DNA of 64,000 nucleotides from Dallia pectoralis (taxonomy: Eukaryota; Chordata; Actinopteri; Esociformes; Umbridae): contig CM055745.1 of assembly GCA_029465975.1 (NCBI GenBank), forward strand, positions 17,844,258 to 17,908,257, written 5' to 3'. Shown piece by piece: positions 1 to 12,510 of this stretch (its first letter is position 1; each line of letters starts with the position of its first letter). The translations under genes and the position numbers were made by a program. The notes under the pieces were generated by a model. That model did not search any database and was not told where the DNA came from. It saw only the letters and a list, made by a program, of their open reading frames with translations.

Positions 1-898
1 ATGGCTGCCGCCGTCACCCCAGCGTCCACGATGGCTCCTGCCGTCCCGCCAGCGCATCGCCGCCCACAATGGCTGCCGCATCGCCGCCCACAATGGCTGC
101 CGCATCGCCGCCCACAATGGCTGCCGCATCGCCGCCCACGATGGCTGCCGCCACGACAACGCTCACGATGGCCGCCGCCACGACTACGCTCACGATGGCC
201 GCCGCCACGACTACGCTCACGATGGCCGCCGCCACGACTACGCTCACGATGGCCGCCGCCACGCTACGCTCACGATGGCCGCCGCCACGCTGCGCGCACG
301 ATGGCCGCCGCCACGATTTATCACGATGGCCGCCGCCACGCTGCGCTCACGATGGCCGCCGCCACGCCTGCGCTCACGATGGCCGCCGCCACGCTACGCT
401 CACGATGGCCGCCGCCACGCCGCTCACGATGGCCGCCGCCACGACTACGCTCACGATGGCCGCCGCCACTACGCTCACGATGGCCGCCGCCACGACGACG
501 CTCACGATGGCCGCCGCCACGACGACGCTCACGATGGCCGCCGCCACGACTACGCTCACGAGGGCCGCCGCCACGACTACGCTCACGATGGCCGCCGCCA
601 CGACTACGCTCACGTTGGCCGCCGCCCGACTACGCTCACGATGGCCGCTGCCACGCCGCCAACGATGGCCTCAGCCACGTCGCCCACGATGGCCTCCGCC
701 ACGTCGCCCACGATGGCCTCCGCCACGCCGCCAACGATGGCCTCAGCCACGTCGCCAACGATGGCCTCCGCCACGTCGCCCACGATGGCCGCCGCCACGA
801 CGCACCCTGAGCCGCTCAAACTGGCGGCCTCTCAGCCGCTCGAGATGGCGGTCGGCTACCGTGGCCTATTCAGGACTGGACCCGTCCTGATGGACTAA
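1..898 (+). repeat. GC-rich 24/27-bp tandem repeat, open in all + frames
   Basis: Tandem units share the core ATGGCCGCCGCCACGACTAC. They are 24 bp at the left (about 55-150), 27 bp in the middle (about 150-640) and 24 bp again at the right (about 650-800). All unit lengths are multiples of three, so all three + frames stay open. One frame reads TMAAATTTL repeatedly, then runs through 90 bp of unique sequence to a TAA at 896-898. The open frame stops just upstream of a polypurine stretch and an LTR (997). The array may therefore be the 3' end of the internal ORF of a gypsy-like retrotransposon cut by the window edge. That is inference: no reverse transcriptase, RNase H or integrase sequence lies inside the window. 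It could equally be a non-coding minisatellite beside a solo LTR. Confidence 0.8.
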
Positions 899-996
899 CC
901 CATTGGGTTTAACTGTGGGTTCTGTCTTGTTGCTCCCTTAGGGTTTTTGTTAGTTCGTTCGGCTATCTGGGGAGCTAGCCTTTTAGTGGGGGATAC

Positions 997-1410
997 TGTC
1001 ACGATTGGTGTGGTGGCGTTGCTACACTTCCATTTCGGTGATCCACTTCCGTGTTTTTGTTCTCACTAGCTGTGATTACTTCCTCTTTCACGTGGTCACA
1101 GCTGTTAGTAATCTGTCACTTTATGTCGGGATATAAAGGGGTCGCTAGCAAGTCACTCCTTGCTTAGCATTGTGTGTTACTACATGTCACTGTGTTTTAG
1201 AGGTGAGTGTGTGTGTATGTATATAGCTGTCGTTCTTAAACGTTTGTGTGTAAGTCGCTATGTGCGCATCTTTGATTTAAGTTCACAGTTTAGTGTGTTT
1301 TCGCCGTACTCGGTTTGTTTTGTGTTCTAACTTCGCAATAAACCTTATTTTGAACGGTGCCTACGACTCTGCAATGGCTTTCACCGCACTACGCCGGAGC
1401 ATCCGTGACA
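997..1410 (+). mobile_element. LTR of a Ty3/gypsy-like retrotransposon (3' or solo LTR)
   Basis: A 414-bp segment begins TGTCACG and ends CGTGACA, a perfect 7-bp terminal inverted repeat of the TG...CA type. Just upstream is a polypurine-like tract, AGTGGGGGATAC (985-996), where a plus-strand primer is expected. Inside are a TATA-like box, ATATAAA (1131-1137), and a polyadenylation signal, AATAAA (1337-1342), in the order expected of U3-R-U5. It is probably a 3' LTR, because an open frame ends about 100 bp upstream. A solo LTR is also possible, since the 5' LTR would lie outside the window. The target-site duplication cannot be tested from one side. Confidence 0.72.
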
Positions 1411-1426
1411 GACTGTCTCATCTCTC

Positions 1427-2117
1427 TCGTTGGTTTTAATTTTCCCTGGCACATCCTATCAGTAGCCTCTGTACTGTTGGTTTTATCCTACCCTGGCACA
1501 TCCTATCAGTAACCTCTGTACTGTTGGTTTTATCCTACCCTGGCACATGCTATTACTAACCTCTGTTCTGTTGGTTTTATCCTACCCTGGCACATCCTAT
1601 AACTAACATCTGTTCTGTTGGTTTTATCCTACCCTGGCACATCCTATCAACAGCCTCTGTACTGTTGGTTTTATCCTACCATGGCACATCCTATAACTAA
1701 CCTCTGTTCTGTTGGTTTTATCCTACCCTGGCACATCCCATAACTAACATCTGTTCTGTTAGTTTTATCCTACCCTGGCACATCCTATTAGTAACATCTG
1801 TTCTGTTGGTTTTATCCTACCCTGGCACATCCTATCGACAGCCTCTGTACTGTTGGTTTTATCCTACCATGGCACATCCCATAACTAACCTCTGTTCTGT
1901 TGGTTTTATCCTACCCTGGCACATCCTATAAGTAACATCTGTTCTGTTGGTTTTATCCTACCCTGGCACATCCTATAACTAACCTCTGTTCTGTTGGTTT
2001 TATCCTACCATGGCACATCCTTTTAGTAGCCTCTGTTCTGTAGGTTTTATCCTACCATGGCACATCCTTTTAGTAGCCTCTGTTCTGTAGGTTTTATCCT
2101 ACCCTGGCACATCCGAT
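1427..2117. repeat. 47-bp minisatellite (~15 copies)
   Basis: Each unit contains TTTTATCCTACCCTGGCACA followed by TCCTAT and a variable CAGTAACCTCTGTTCTGTTGG. Units differ by a few substitutions (CCCTGG/CCATGG, TCAGTA/TAACTA). The array starts 16 bp beyond the LTR end. It has no coding character, because 47 bp is not a multiple of three and stops occur in all frames. Confidence 0.9.
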
Positions 2118-2733
2118 CATTCTCTAGACTAGCTATATACCACGTTTGGCCAATTTGAGTTTTTCTTGGGTCTGTTTTTAAAAGTTAGAGGCCTCAGAAA
2201 GCCATTTTAGTGTTTTCTTGTATGTTTTACACATGTGGTGAACTGGGTGGTGTTCATTATGGCACTAAGGAAGACTGAAGTGAAATAGTCTCAAACCGTG
2301 TTTCACATTATATAAGGCCAATCATTCATAAATACATTCCTCGACACATTCATTTGGCCACATCCACAGCCTAGTTGGGCGTCTGAGTTTGGGATTAAAC
2401 GCCCCAGAGGCTTTCACTGGCTTATCCACACAATCCTACAGCATTGTCGTGCCAGATCACAGGACTATAATTACAACCAGGAACTGGGACATACACTTCC
2501 TGTTTGCGTTCAAGGTACAAGGTGTTGAGCCAATCAACACCCAGGAAATGTATTGCCTGTGATTGGCTTGTTGAGGAGAAGCTGTTGGTGGCTGTACTTA
2601 TTCTCAGTACCTGAAAGGCACTAAGTCACATTAGGTTTCCAATAGAAATGTCCTGAGGTACACCGGTCAAAGATATAGATGATATCAAATAAATACGAGA
2701 CATCCCAGAAATTCTAGGCTGCATTACATAACA
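2118..2733. other. Unique spacer, nothing recognised
   Basis: This is non-repetitive, AT-leaning sequence between two minisatellites. I see no open frame above 60 codons, no RNA gene and no recognisable transposon ends. Confidence 0.6.
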
Positions 2734-4729
2734 TCTATATGGTCTAAACTGGGTCAGCTATATTCAATAGATCTATATGGTCTAAACTGGGTCAGCTATA
2801 TTCAATAGATCTATATGGTCTAAACTGGGTCAGCTATATTCAATAGATCTATATGGTCTAAACTGGGTCAGCTATATTCAATAGATCTATATGGTCTAAA
2901 CTGGGTCAGCTATATTCAATAGATCTATATATGGTCTAAACTGGGTCAATATTCAATAGATCTATATGGTCTAAACTGGGTCAGTTATATTCAATAGATC
3001 TATATGGTCTAAACTGGGTCAGTTATATTCAATAGATCTATATGGTCTAAACTGGGTCAGCTATATTCAATAGATCTATATGGTCTAAACTGGGTCAGTT
3101 ATATTCAATAGATCTATATGGTCTAAACTGGGTCAGTTATATTCAATAGATCTATATGGTCTAAACTGGGTCAGCTATATTCAATAGATCTATATGGTCT
3201 AAACTGGGTCAGCTATATTCAATAGATCTATATGGTCTAAACTGGGTCAGCTATATTCAATAGATCTATATGGTCTAAACTGGGTCAGCTATATTCAATA
3301 GATCTATATGGTCTAAACTGGGTCAGCTATATTCAATAGATCTATATGGTCTAAACTGGGTCAGTTATATTCAATAGATCTATATGGTCTAAACTGGGTC
3401 AGCTATATTCAATAGATCTATATGGTCTAAACTGGGTCAGCTATATTCAATAGATCTATATGGTCTAAACTGGGTCAGTTATATTCAATAGATCTATATG
3501 GTCTAAACTGGGTCAGCTATATTCAATAGATCTATATGGTCTAAACTGGGTCAGTTATATTCAATAGATCTATATGGTCTAAACTGGGTCAGCTATATTC
3601 AATAGATCTATATGGTCTAAACTGGGTCAGTTATATTCAAAACTGGGTCAGATCTATATGATGGTCTAAACTGGGTCAGCTATATTCAAACTAGATCTAT
3701 ATGGTCTAAACTGGGTCAGCTATATTCAATAGATCTATATGGTCTAAACTGGGTCAGCTATATTCAATAGATCTATATGGTCTAAACTGGGTCAGTTATA
3801 TTCAATAGATCTAAACTATGATCTAAAAACTGGGTCAGCTATATTCAATAGATCTATATGGTCTAAACTGGGTCAGTTATATTCAATAGATCTATATGGT
3901 CTAAACTGGGTCAGCTATATTCAATAGATCTATATGGTCTAAACTGGGTCAGTTATATTCAATAGATCTATATGGTCTAAACTGGGTCAGCTATATTCAA
4001 TAGATCTATATGGTCTAAACTGGGTCAGCTATATTCAATAGATCTATATGGTCTAAACTGGGTCAGCTATATTCAATAGATCTATATGGTCTAAACTGGG
4101 TCAGCTATATTCAATAGATCTATATGGTCTAAACTGGGTCAGCTATATTCAATAGATCTATATGGTCTAAACTGGGTCAGCTATATTCAATAGATCTATA
4201 TGGTCTAAACTGGGTCAGCTATATTCAATAGATCTATATGGTCTAAACTGGGTCAGCTATATTCAATAGATCTATATGGTCTAAACTGGGTCAGCTATAT
4301 TCAATAGATCTATATGGTCTAAACTGGGTCAGCTATATTCAATAGATCTATATGGTCTAAACTGGGTCAGCTATATTCAATAGATCTATATGGTCTAAAC
4401 TGGGTCAGCTATATTCAATAGATCTATATGGTCTAAACTGGGTCAGCTATATTCAATAGATCTATATGGTCTAAACTGGGTCAGTTATATTCAATAGATC
4501 TATATGGTCTAAACTGGGTCAGCTATATTCAATAGATCTATATGATCTAAACTGGGTCAGCTATATTCAATAGATCTATATGGTCTAAACTGGGTCAGTT
4601 ATATTCAATAGATCTATATGGTCTAAACTGGGTCAGCTATATTCAATAGATCTATATGGTCTAAACTGGGTCAGTTATATTCAATAGATCTATATGGTCT
4701 AAACTGGGTCAGCTATATTCAATAGATCT
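2734..4729. repeat. 38-bp minisatellite (~52 copies)
   Basis: The unit contains TATGGTCTAAACTGGGTCAG and then CTATATTCAATAGATCTA. The main variable site is CAGC/CAGT. Each unit carries the perfect 10-bp palindrome ATAGATCTAT. Copies are nearly identical except for disrupted spots near 2930-2950, 3640-3690 and 3805-3835, which look like deletion or recombination junctions. Confidence 0.95.
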
Positions 4730-5170
4730 TCCTTGGTCTGTCTCAATATGTTGGATTTGCAACCCACTAAATAAGCCCGTACAGGTTTTCAGAAGGAATA
4801 TCGTTAAATTCTCCTGATGGAGCCATATAAATTCATGCAATATCTGCATTGCAGATATCTGATAAACAGTCGATTCAGCATCTGATACTGGGGACTTAAT
4901 GAAAACGTACTTTTAATTAAAATGTTATAGTTGCTGGTCTGGGGAGCTTGTGTTTTATTACATGGTCTGGTTCCTGGTCTTGCTGACTTCTTTCATTTCC
5001 CAGTTAATTCGATCCAATCAGATCTAGTGTAACCCGTGGGTTATGCTAATATGGCGTGGCTGGAGGTGTTTCTGCTCTTCTGCGTCACCAAACCATTCCC
5101 CTTTGGTAATGGGTTTGGTAAATGGTAATGTGTTTTTATCAATCAATTAGCAACAGATATAGCACCGGAT
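4730..5170. other. Unique spacer, nothing recognised
   Basis: Non-repetitive DNA separates the 38-bp and 33-bp arrays. No gene, splice-flanked open frame or element end is recognised. Confidence 0.55.
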
Positions 5171-6876
5171 CTAACCTTTTCTAGTCCACCTGTAGCACAG
5201 GCTCTAATATTTTCTAGTCCACCTGTAGCACAGGCTCTAACCTTTTCTAGTCCACCTGTAGCACAGGCTCTAACCTCTTCTACTCCACCAGCAGCACAGG
5301 CTCTAACCTTGTCTAGTCCACCTGCAGCACAGGCTCTAATCTTTTCTACTCCACCTGTAGCACAGGCTCTAATATTTTCTAGTCCACCTGTAGCACAGGC
5401 TCTAACCTTGTCTAGTCCACCTGCAGCAGAGGCTATAACCTTTTCTAGTCCACCAGTAGCACAAGCTCTAACCTTTTCTAGTCCACCAGTAGCACAGGCT
5501 CTAACCTTTTCTAGTCCACCTGTAGCACAGGCTCTAATCTTTTCTACTCCACCAGCAGCACAGGCTATAATCTTTTCTAGTCCACCTGTAGCACAGGCTC
5601 TAATCTTTTCTAGTCCACCTGTAGCACAGGCTCTAATCTTTTCTAGTACACCTGTAGCACAGGCTCTAACCTTTTCTAGTCCACCTGTAGCACAGGCTCT
5701 AATCTTTTCTACTCCACCAGCAGCACAGGCTATACTCTTTTCTAGTCCATCTGTAGCACAGGCTCTAATCTTTTCTAGTCCACCTGTAGCACAGGCTCTA
5801 ATCTTTTCTAGTCCACCTGTAGCACAGGCTCTAATCTTTTCTAGTCCACCTGTAGCACAGGCTCTAATCTTTTCTACTCCACCAGCAGCACAGGCTATAA
5901 TCTTTTCTAGTCCACCTGTAGCACAGGCTCTAATCTTTTCTAGTCCACCTGTAGCACAGGCTCTAATCTTTTCTAGTCCACCTGTAGCACAGGCTCTAAT
6001 CTTTTCTAGTCCACCTATAGCACAGGCTCTAATCTTTTCTAGTCCACCTGTAGCACAGGCTCTAATCTTTTCTACTCCACCAGCAGCACAGGCTATAATC
6101 TTTTCTAGTCCACCTGTAGCACAGGCTCTAATCTTTTCTAGTCCACCTGTAGCACAGGCTCTAATCTTTTCTAGTCCACCTGTAGCACAGGCTCTAATCT
6201 TTTCTACTCCACCAGCAGCACAGGCTATAATCTTTTCTAGTCCACCTGTAGCACAGGCTCTAATCTTTTCTAGTCCACCTGTAGCACAGGCTCTAATCTT
6301 TTCTAGTCCACCTGTAGCACAGGCTCTAATCTTTTCTAGTCCACCTGTAGCACAGGCTCTAATCTTTTCTAGTCCACCTGTAGCACAGGCTCTAATCTTT
6401 TCTACTCCACCAGCAGCACAGGCTCTAATCTTTTCTAGTCCACCTGTAGCACAGGCTCTAATCTTTTCTACTCCACCAGCAGCACAGGCTCTAATCTTTT
6501 CTAGTCCACCTGTAGCACAGGCTCTAATCTTTTCTAGTCCACCTGTAGCACAGGCTCTAATCTTTTCTACTCCACCAGCAGCACAGGCTATAATCTTTTC
6601 TAGTCCACCTGTAGCACAGGCTCTAATCTTTTCTAGTCCACCTGTAGCACAGGCTCTAATCTTTTCTAGTCCACCTGTAGCACAGGCTCTAATCTTTTCT
6701 AGTCCACCTGTAGCACAGGCTCTAATCTTTTCTAGTCCACCTGTAGCACAGGCTCTAACCTTTTCTAGTCCACCTGTAGCACAGGCTCTAACCTTTTCTA
6801 CTCCACCAGCAGCACAGGCTATAATCTTTTCTAGTCCACCTGTAGCACAGGCTCTAATCTTTTCTAGTCCACCTGA
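5171..6876 (+). repeat. 33-bp minisatellite (~52 copies), 11-residue open frame
   Basis: The unit contains TCTAGTCCACCTGTAGCACA followed by GGCTCTAATCTTT. Because 33 is a multiple of three, one + frame stays open from 5309 to 6889 and would read SSPPVAQALIF repeatedly, alternating with a second type, STPPAAQAIIF. The frame has no non-repeat start and ends 13 bp beyond the array, so I treat it as a minisatellite and not a protein gene. The second unit type recurs at irregular intervals of one to seven units, giving a higher-order pattern. Confidence 0.92.
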
Positions 6877-7626
6877 CCTTTGGAATTAAATTTACAGTGC
6901 AAAGTGTTGTGGGCACATATCTAAATAGCATGTAAGACATACACTCAGATACAAGGCCAGGCAGTGCTTTCAAATCAATAAGGCTAAATCAATTGTACAG
7001 CTTCCAATCCATCTAGTCTGTGTTAGCACATGTGCATCTGCATTTATGCATCATAGGCTTCTCTCTTTTACAGAGATAGTCAGAATAGCAGTAATAGTAA
7101 ATGCGTCTCACTGTCGGCTGGCAGAAAAATAGACACACTTTGCTTTTCCATCCTAACAAACTGATTTGTAACATTACAGATGTACTCGTGAAAATGTAGG
7201 TTAGTTTAAAAATCCCACCTGGGTTTTTGGTCTGATGTGTTGTATTTAGTGGCTGAGATTTTAAAATACGCTGCCAGCTTCTGAGGCTTAAGGCAGATAT
7301 CCAAATATGTATTCTGTGTTCTACAGATCCGTAGTACAAATTAGACCATATTTGTAACATCTCTGCATTTGCAAGACTGTGGAATATTGCAATGTGAAGA
7401 AGAGCATTTTAGATGCATTTGGGTTCCATGCTGTGCATTCATTCATGCTGGTATAAGAGTGTACCTGGTCAGTGGAATGTGAAGTCATTAGGTGGAGAGT
7501 TGATGCTAGGTGCTGGTTAAGATGTGGTTTGCTTTGCTGGTTATTTCTAGTTAGCTAGGCTTGTCATAGGTAGTTTCTGGGTTACGATTTCAAATACATA
7601 ACAGATGTTTGTCTTGCTCTTCAAGG
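6877..7626. other. Unique spacer, nothing recognised
   Basis: This AT-rich single-copy DNA carries a 115-codon minus-strand open frame (7013-7360). The frame has no recognisable similarity or compositional sign of coding. No element ends are seen. Confidence 0.55.
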
Positions 7627-8456
7627 GCTTTGTGGGGCAGTAGGTAATCATACTTTGTGGGGCAGTAGATAGTTATGCTTTGTGGGGCAGTAGGTAATTA
7701 TGCTTTGTGGGGCAGTAGGTAATCATGCTTTGTGGGGCAGTAGATAATTATGCTTTGTGGGGCAGTAGGTAATCATGCTTTGTGGGGCAGTAGGTAATCA
7801 TGCTTTGTGGGGCAGTAGGTAATCATGCTTTGTGGGGCAGTAGGTAATCATGCTTTGTGGGGCAGTAGATAATCATACTTTGTGGGGCAGTAGGTAATTA
7901 TGCTTTGTGGGGCAGTAGATAATCATACTTTGTGGGGCAGTAGGTAATCATACTTTGTGGGGCAGTAGGTAATTATGCTTTGTGGGGCAGTAGATAATTA
8001 TGCTTTGTGGGGCAGTAGGTAATTATGCTTTGTGGGGCAGTAGATAATTATGCTTTGTGGGGCAGTAGATAATTATGCTTTGTGGGGCAGTAGATAATCA
8101 TGCTTTGTGGGGCAGTAGATAATTATGCTTTGTGGGGCAGTAGGTAATTATGCTTTGTGGGGCAGTAGATAATCATGCTTTGTGGGGCAGTAGGTAATCA
8201 TGCTTTGTGGGGCAGTAGATAATTATGCATTGTGGGGCCGTAGGTAATTATGCTTTGTGGGGCAGTAGGTAATTATGCTTTGTGGGGCAGTAGATAATTA
8301 TGCTTTGGTGGGGCCGTAGGTAATTATGCTTTGTGGGGCAGTAGGTAATCATACTTTGTGGGGCAGTAGATAATTATGCTTTGTGGGGCAGTAGATAATC
8401 ATGCTTTGTGGGGCAGTAGATAATTATGCTTTGTGGGGCAGTAGATAATCATGCTT
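7627..8456. repeat. 25-bp minisatellite (~33 copies)
   Basis: The unit contains GCTTTGTGGGGCAGTAGGTA then ATTAT. Variable sites are TAGG/TAGA, ATTA/ATCA and GCTT/ACTT. Two units carry GGGGCCG in place of GGGGCAG, and one has an inserted G (about 8306). There is no open frame across it. Confidence 0.93.
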
Positions 8457-8824
8457 AATGGGTGACTGTTGTCGAAGTGTCCAGAAGGTGCCTGGTTTGG
8501 GTAAAAGCGAGACACGGACACTAATACGTTCAGAGTACGTTGTCTGTTTTAAAATTACTGAAGAGTTTGATCGTTCCTCATGAGTCCAAGTCAGCCTTTA
8601 AGATATTATCCCGCTGGCTTCAGGAGGGAATTAAATCTCATTAGCCGAATTAGATATACGGCACTAGCTCTGTGTTCACTCTGTATTTACTCTGATGGGG
8701 TGGCTTGGATTAGATGACCCAAGAAGACATTAGGTGCTAACTGGATGCTTCTTACGCGTGGTTACGTAATGGACCCGTTGTGTCGCCTTGTATCAATTAG
8801 TTAAGTGACTGGAGTAAACATGTA
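8457..8824. other. Unique spacer, nothing recognised
   Basis: Single-copy DNA between the 25-bp and 76-bp arrays. No gene or element signature is seen. Confidence 0.5.
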
Positions 8825-9651
8825 AAGACATATTCAGGTCACCAGGTGTAACTCTTATAGATATATAGAGTAGACTTTTAGTAGACACATGTGACACATA
8901 ATGACATAGTCAGGTTACCAGGTGTAACTCTTATAGATATATAGAGTAGACTTTTAGTAGACACATGTGACACATAATGACATAGTCAGGTTACCAGGTG
9001 TAACTCTTATAGATATATAGAGTAGACTTTTAGTAGACACATGTGACACATAATGACATAGTCAGGTCACCAGGTGTAACTCTTATAGATATATAGAGTA
9101 GACTTTTAGTAAACGCATCTAACACATAATGACATAGTCAGGTTACCAGGTGTAACTCTTATAGATATATAGAGTAGACTTTTAGTAAACGCATCTAACA
9201 CATAATGACATAGTCAGGTCACCAGGTGTAACTCTTATAGATATATAGAGTAGACTTTTAGTAGACACATGTGACACATAATGACATAGTCAGGTTACCA
9301 GGTGTAACTCTTATAGATATATAGAGTAGACTTTTAGTAAACGCATCTAACACATAATGACATAGTCAGGTTACCAGGTGTAACTCTTATAGATATATAG
9401 AGTAGACTTTTAGTAGACACATGTGACACATAATGACATAGTCAGGTTACCAGGTGTAACTCTTATAGATATATAGAGTAGACTTTTAGTAGACACATGT
9501 GACACATAATGACATAGTCAGGTTACCAGGTGTAACTCTTATAGATATATAGAGTAGACTTTTAGTAAACGCATCTAACACATAATGACATAGTCAGGTC
9601 ACCAGGTGTAACTCTTATAGATATATAGAGTAGACTTTTAGTAGACACCTC
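8825..9651. repeat. 76-bp minisatellite (~11 copies)
   Basis: The unit includes CAGGTTACCAGGTGTAACTC, then TTATAGATATATAGAGTAGA and a tail that is either AGACACATGTGACACATAAT or AAACGCATCTAACACATAAT. The two tail types are interspersed, and TTACC/TCACC is a second variable site. Copies are otherwise almost identical. Confidence 0.93.
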
Positions 9652-10880
9652 TGTGCTGTTGAGATATCTCTAAGCGCCTGGACATCACCATTGAATTAAT
9701 TTTCATCCATCTCTGTGGAGCTACTGTATAGATGAGATGCTGTATTGGGCCAATGTCCAGCCTTCAGTCTCACCCAAACATCCTTCGTATAACTACTTGA
9801 ACCAAGTCGCCTGCCAAAATGGCACCCGGAAGCTGATTTAAATGCAGCCGTGTACGTCTTTAAAGGAGAATGCGTTCGATCTCTCTGAACATTTATGGTT
9901 CGTGTGTTTTGCGAGCAGGGAGCTGGAGTCGTGCCCAGTCGTCGACGTCTCTGTGATGCTGTATTCATCTCATACCCTTGATAGTATTGTGTCATGGTAT
10001 ATATCTCAGCATTAACGGGTAAATGCTGTGGCTTTTACCTAAAGTTGGTTTCTAGTGGCAACTGTTGGCCTAACGGGAGGGGTTGATAGTAAAATAGCAT
10101 ACTGTTTTTGACAGTATTACAATAACGTTTTTGGCTCGTTTACTCTGGCTGTACTGTGCCTGAGCCCAAGCTGTTACTGAAGTATTATCTTTCATAGCTT
10201 TTCTACCGTCTTTTAAAATAGGGTGCTAATTTGTTTTCAGCTCTTTTGTTTCAGTGACAAACTTGTGTTCTGGTTCTCCTTGGAAACATGTAGGTCAATG
10301 AAATGGGTTGTCTACTAACTTATTCCGTTAGACCACGCCAGCAGCTTCATCGTGATTCAGATTTCCTGACACACCTATGGGTGTCACTAATTATTGTAGC
10401 GTCCCAGTAGAACCAACTGCTCCAAATAGGGATATCCCATCTGGAGGACCACAGCAAAATTCCCTAAACAAATTCTAAGAAATCCTATGATGATTATTGC
10501 ACCTTTATATGGTTTATATAGGATTATGTGGTCCCTGGGAATTTTCAACCTGAGGTACAGTTTTAGAGAGTTAGAATCTGCCTGCCTCTAAAGACCCAAA
10601 GCTGGACAATTTTAGACGTTATACTTTCTGATTCCTTAAATTTCCTCATGGTACCGTGCTAGATGTGGAGCAGTGCAGTGGTTCTGTTCTGGTCCATCAC
10701 CAGATCCGTGTTCTGTTTTAGAGCGCTCTCATTTACAGAGTTCAGACGGGGGTATTTATATCTAGCAGGTCGGCTTAGATGAAGCAGGAATGAGGAGAGT
10801 TACAGTGAGTTCTGTCTGAAAAGACGACCTTGTGTCCTCGAGGTCATGTAGTGCTGCAAGGAGAGTTAAGTCAAGTCATT
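9652..10880. other. Unique spacer of 1.2 kb, nothing recognised
   Basis: Mostly AT-rich single-copy sequence. A 99-codon minus-strand open frame (9696-9995) has no family resemblance I can name and no splice or promoter context. No transposon ends are seen. Confidence 0.5.
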
Positions 10881-12510
10881 TATAGGGGGTTTATATCCTC
10901 CATATAGAGCCGGGGGTTTATATCCTCCATATAGAGGGTTTATATCCTCCATATAGAGGGTTTATATCCTCCTTATAGAGGGTTTATATCCTCCATATAG
11001 AGGGTTTATATCCTCCGTATAGAGGGTTTATATCCTCCATATAGAGGGTTTATATCCTCCATATAGAGGGTTTATATCCTCCATATAGAGCCGGGGTTTA
11101 TATCCTCCATATAGAGGGTTTATATCCTCCATATAGAGGGTTTATATCCTCCTTATAGAGGGTTTATATCCTCCATATAGAGGGTTTATATCCTCCGTAT
11201 AGAGGGTTTATATCCTCCATATAGAGGTTTATATCCTCCATATAGAGGGTTTATATCCTCCATATAGAGCCGGGGGTTTATATCCTCCATATAGAGGGTT
11301 TATATCCTCCATATAGAGGGTTTATATCCTCCTTATAGAGGGTTTATATCCTACATATAGAGGGTTTATATCCTCCATATAGAGGGTTTATATCCTCCAT
11401 ATAGAGCCGGGGGTTTATATCCTCCATATAGAGGGTTTATATCCTCCATATAGAGGGTTTATATCCTCCTTATAGAGGGTTTATATCCTCCATATAGAGG
11501 GTTTATATCCTCCATATAGAGGGTTTATATCCTCCATATAGAGGGTTTATATCCTCCATATAGAGGGTTTATATCCTCCATATAGAGGGTTTATATCCTC
11601 CATATAGAGGGTTTATATCCTCCATATAGAGGGTTTATATCCTCCATATAGAGGGTTTATATCCTCCGTATAGAGGGTTTATATCCTCCATATAGAGGGT
11701 TTATATCCTCCATATAGAGGGTTTATATCCTCCATATAGAGCCGGGGGTTTATATCCTCCATATAGAGGGTTTATATCCTCCTTATAGAGGGTTTATATC
11801 CTCCATATAGAGGGTTTATATCCTCCATATAGAGGGTTTATATCCTCCGTATAGAGGGTTTATATCCTCCATATAGAGGGTTTATATCCTCCGTATAGGG
11901 GGTTTATATCCTCCATATAGAGCCGGGGGTTTATATCCTCCATATAGAGCCGGGGGTTTATATCCTCCATATAGAGGGTTTATATCCTCCATATAGAGCC
12001 GGGGTTTATATCCTCCATATAGAGGGTTTATATCCTCCATATAGAGCCGGGGTTTATATCCTCCATATAGAGGGTTTATATCCACCATATAGAGCCGGGG
12101 TTTATATCCTCCATATAGAGGGTTTATATCCTCCATATAGAGGGTTTATATCCTCCGTATAGAGGGTTTATATCCTCCATATAGAGGGTTTATATCCTCC
12201 ATATAGAGCCGGGGTTTATATCCTCCATATAGAGGGTTTATATCCTCCATATAGAGGGTTTATATCCTCCGTATAGAGGGTTTATATCCTCCGTATATAG
12301 GGTTTATATCCTCCATATAGAGGGTTTATATCCTCCATATAGAGGGTTTATATCCTCCTTATAGAGGGTTTATATCCTCCATATAGAGGGTTTATATCCT
12401 CCATATAGAGTGTTTATATCCTCCATATAGAGGGTTTATATCCTCCATATAGAGGGTTTATATCCTCCTTATATAGGGTTTCTATCCTCCATATAGAGTG
12501 TTTTTATATC
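10881..12510. repeat. 22-bp minisatellite (~73 copies)
   Basis: The basic unit is GGGTTTATATCCTCCATATA plus GA. A longer variant inserts CCGG or CCGGG after ATAGAG and recurs at intervals of about 150-200 bp in the left part and more often near 11900-12220. TATAT...ATATA flanking CCTCC can form a short hairpin in every unit. The open frame at 11882-12136 on the minus strand is a by-product of the repeat. Confidence 0.95.

Noticed and set aside
7013..7360. 115-codon minus-strand open frame
   Set aside because: Cys/Ile/Leu-rich chance-like composition with no motif or neighbour that supports a gene.
9696..9995. 99-codon minus-strand open frame
   Set aside because: No recognisable family, start context or splice sites; this length is expected by chance in 64 kb.
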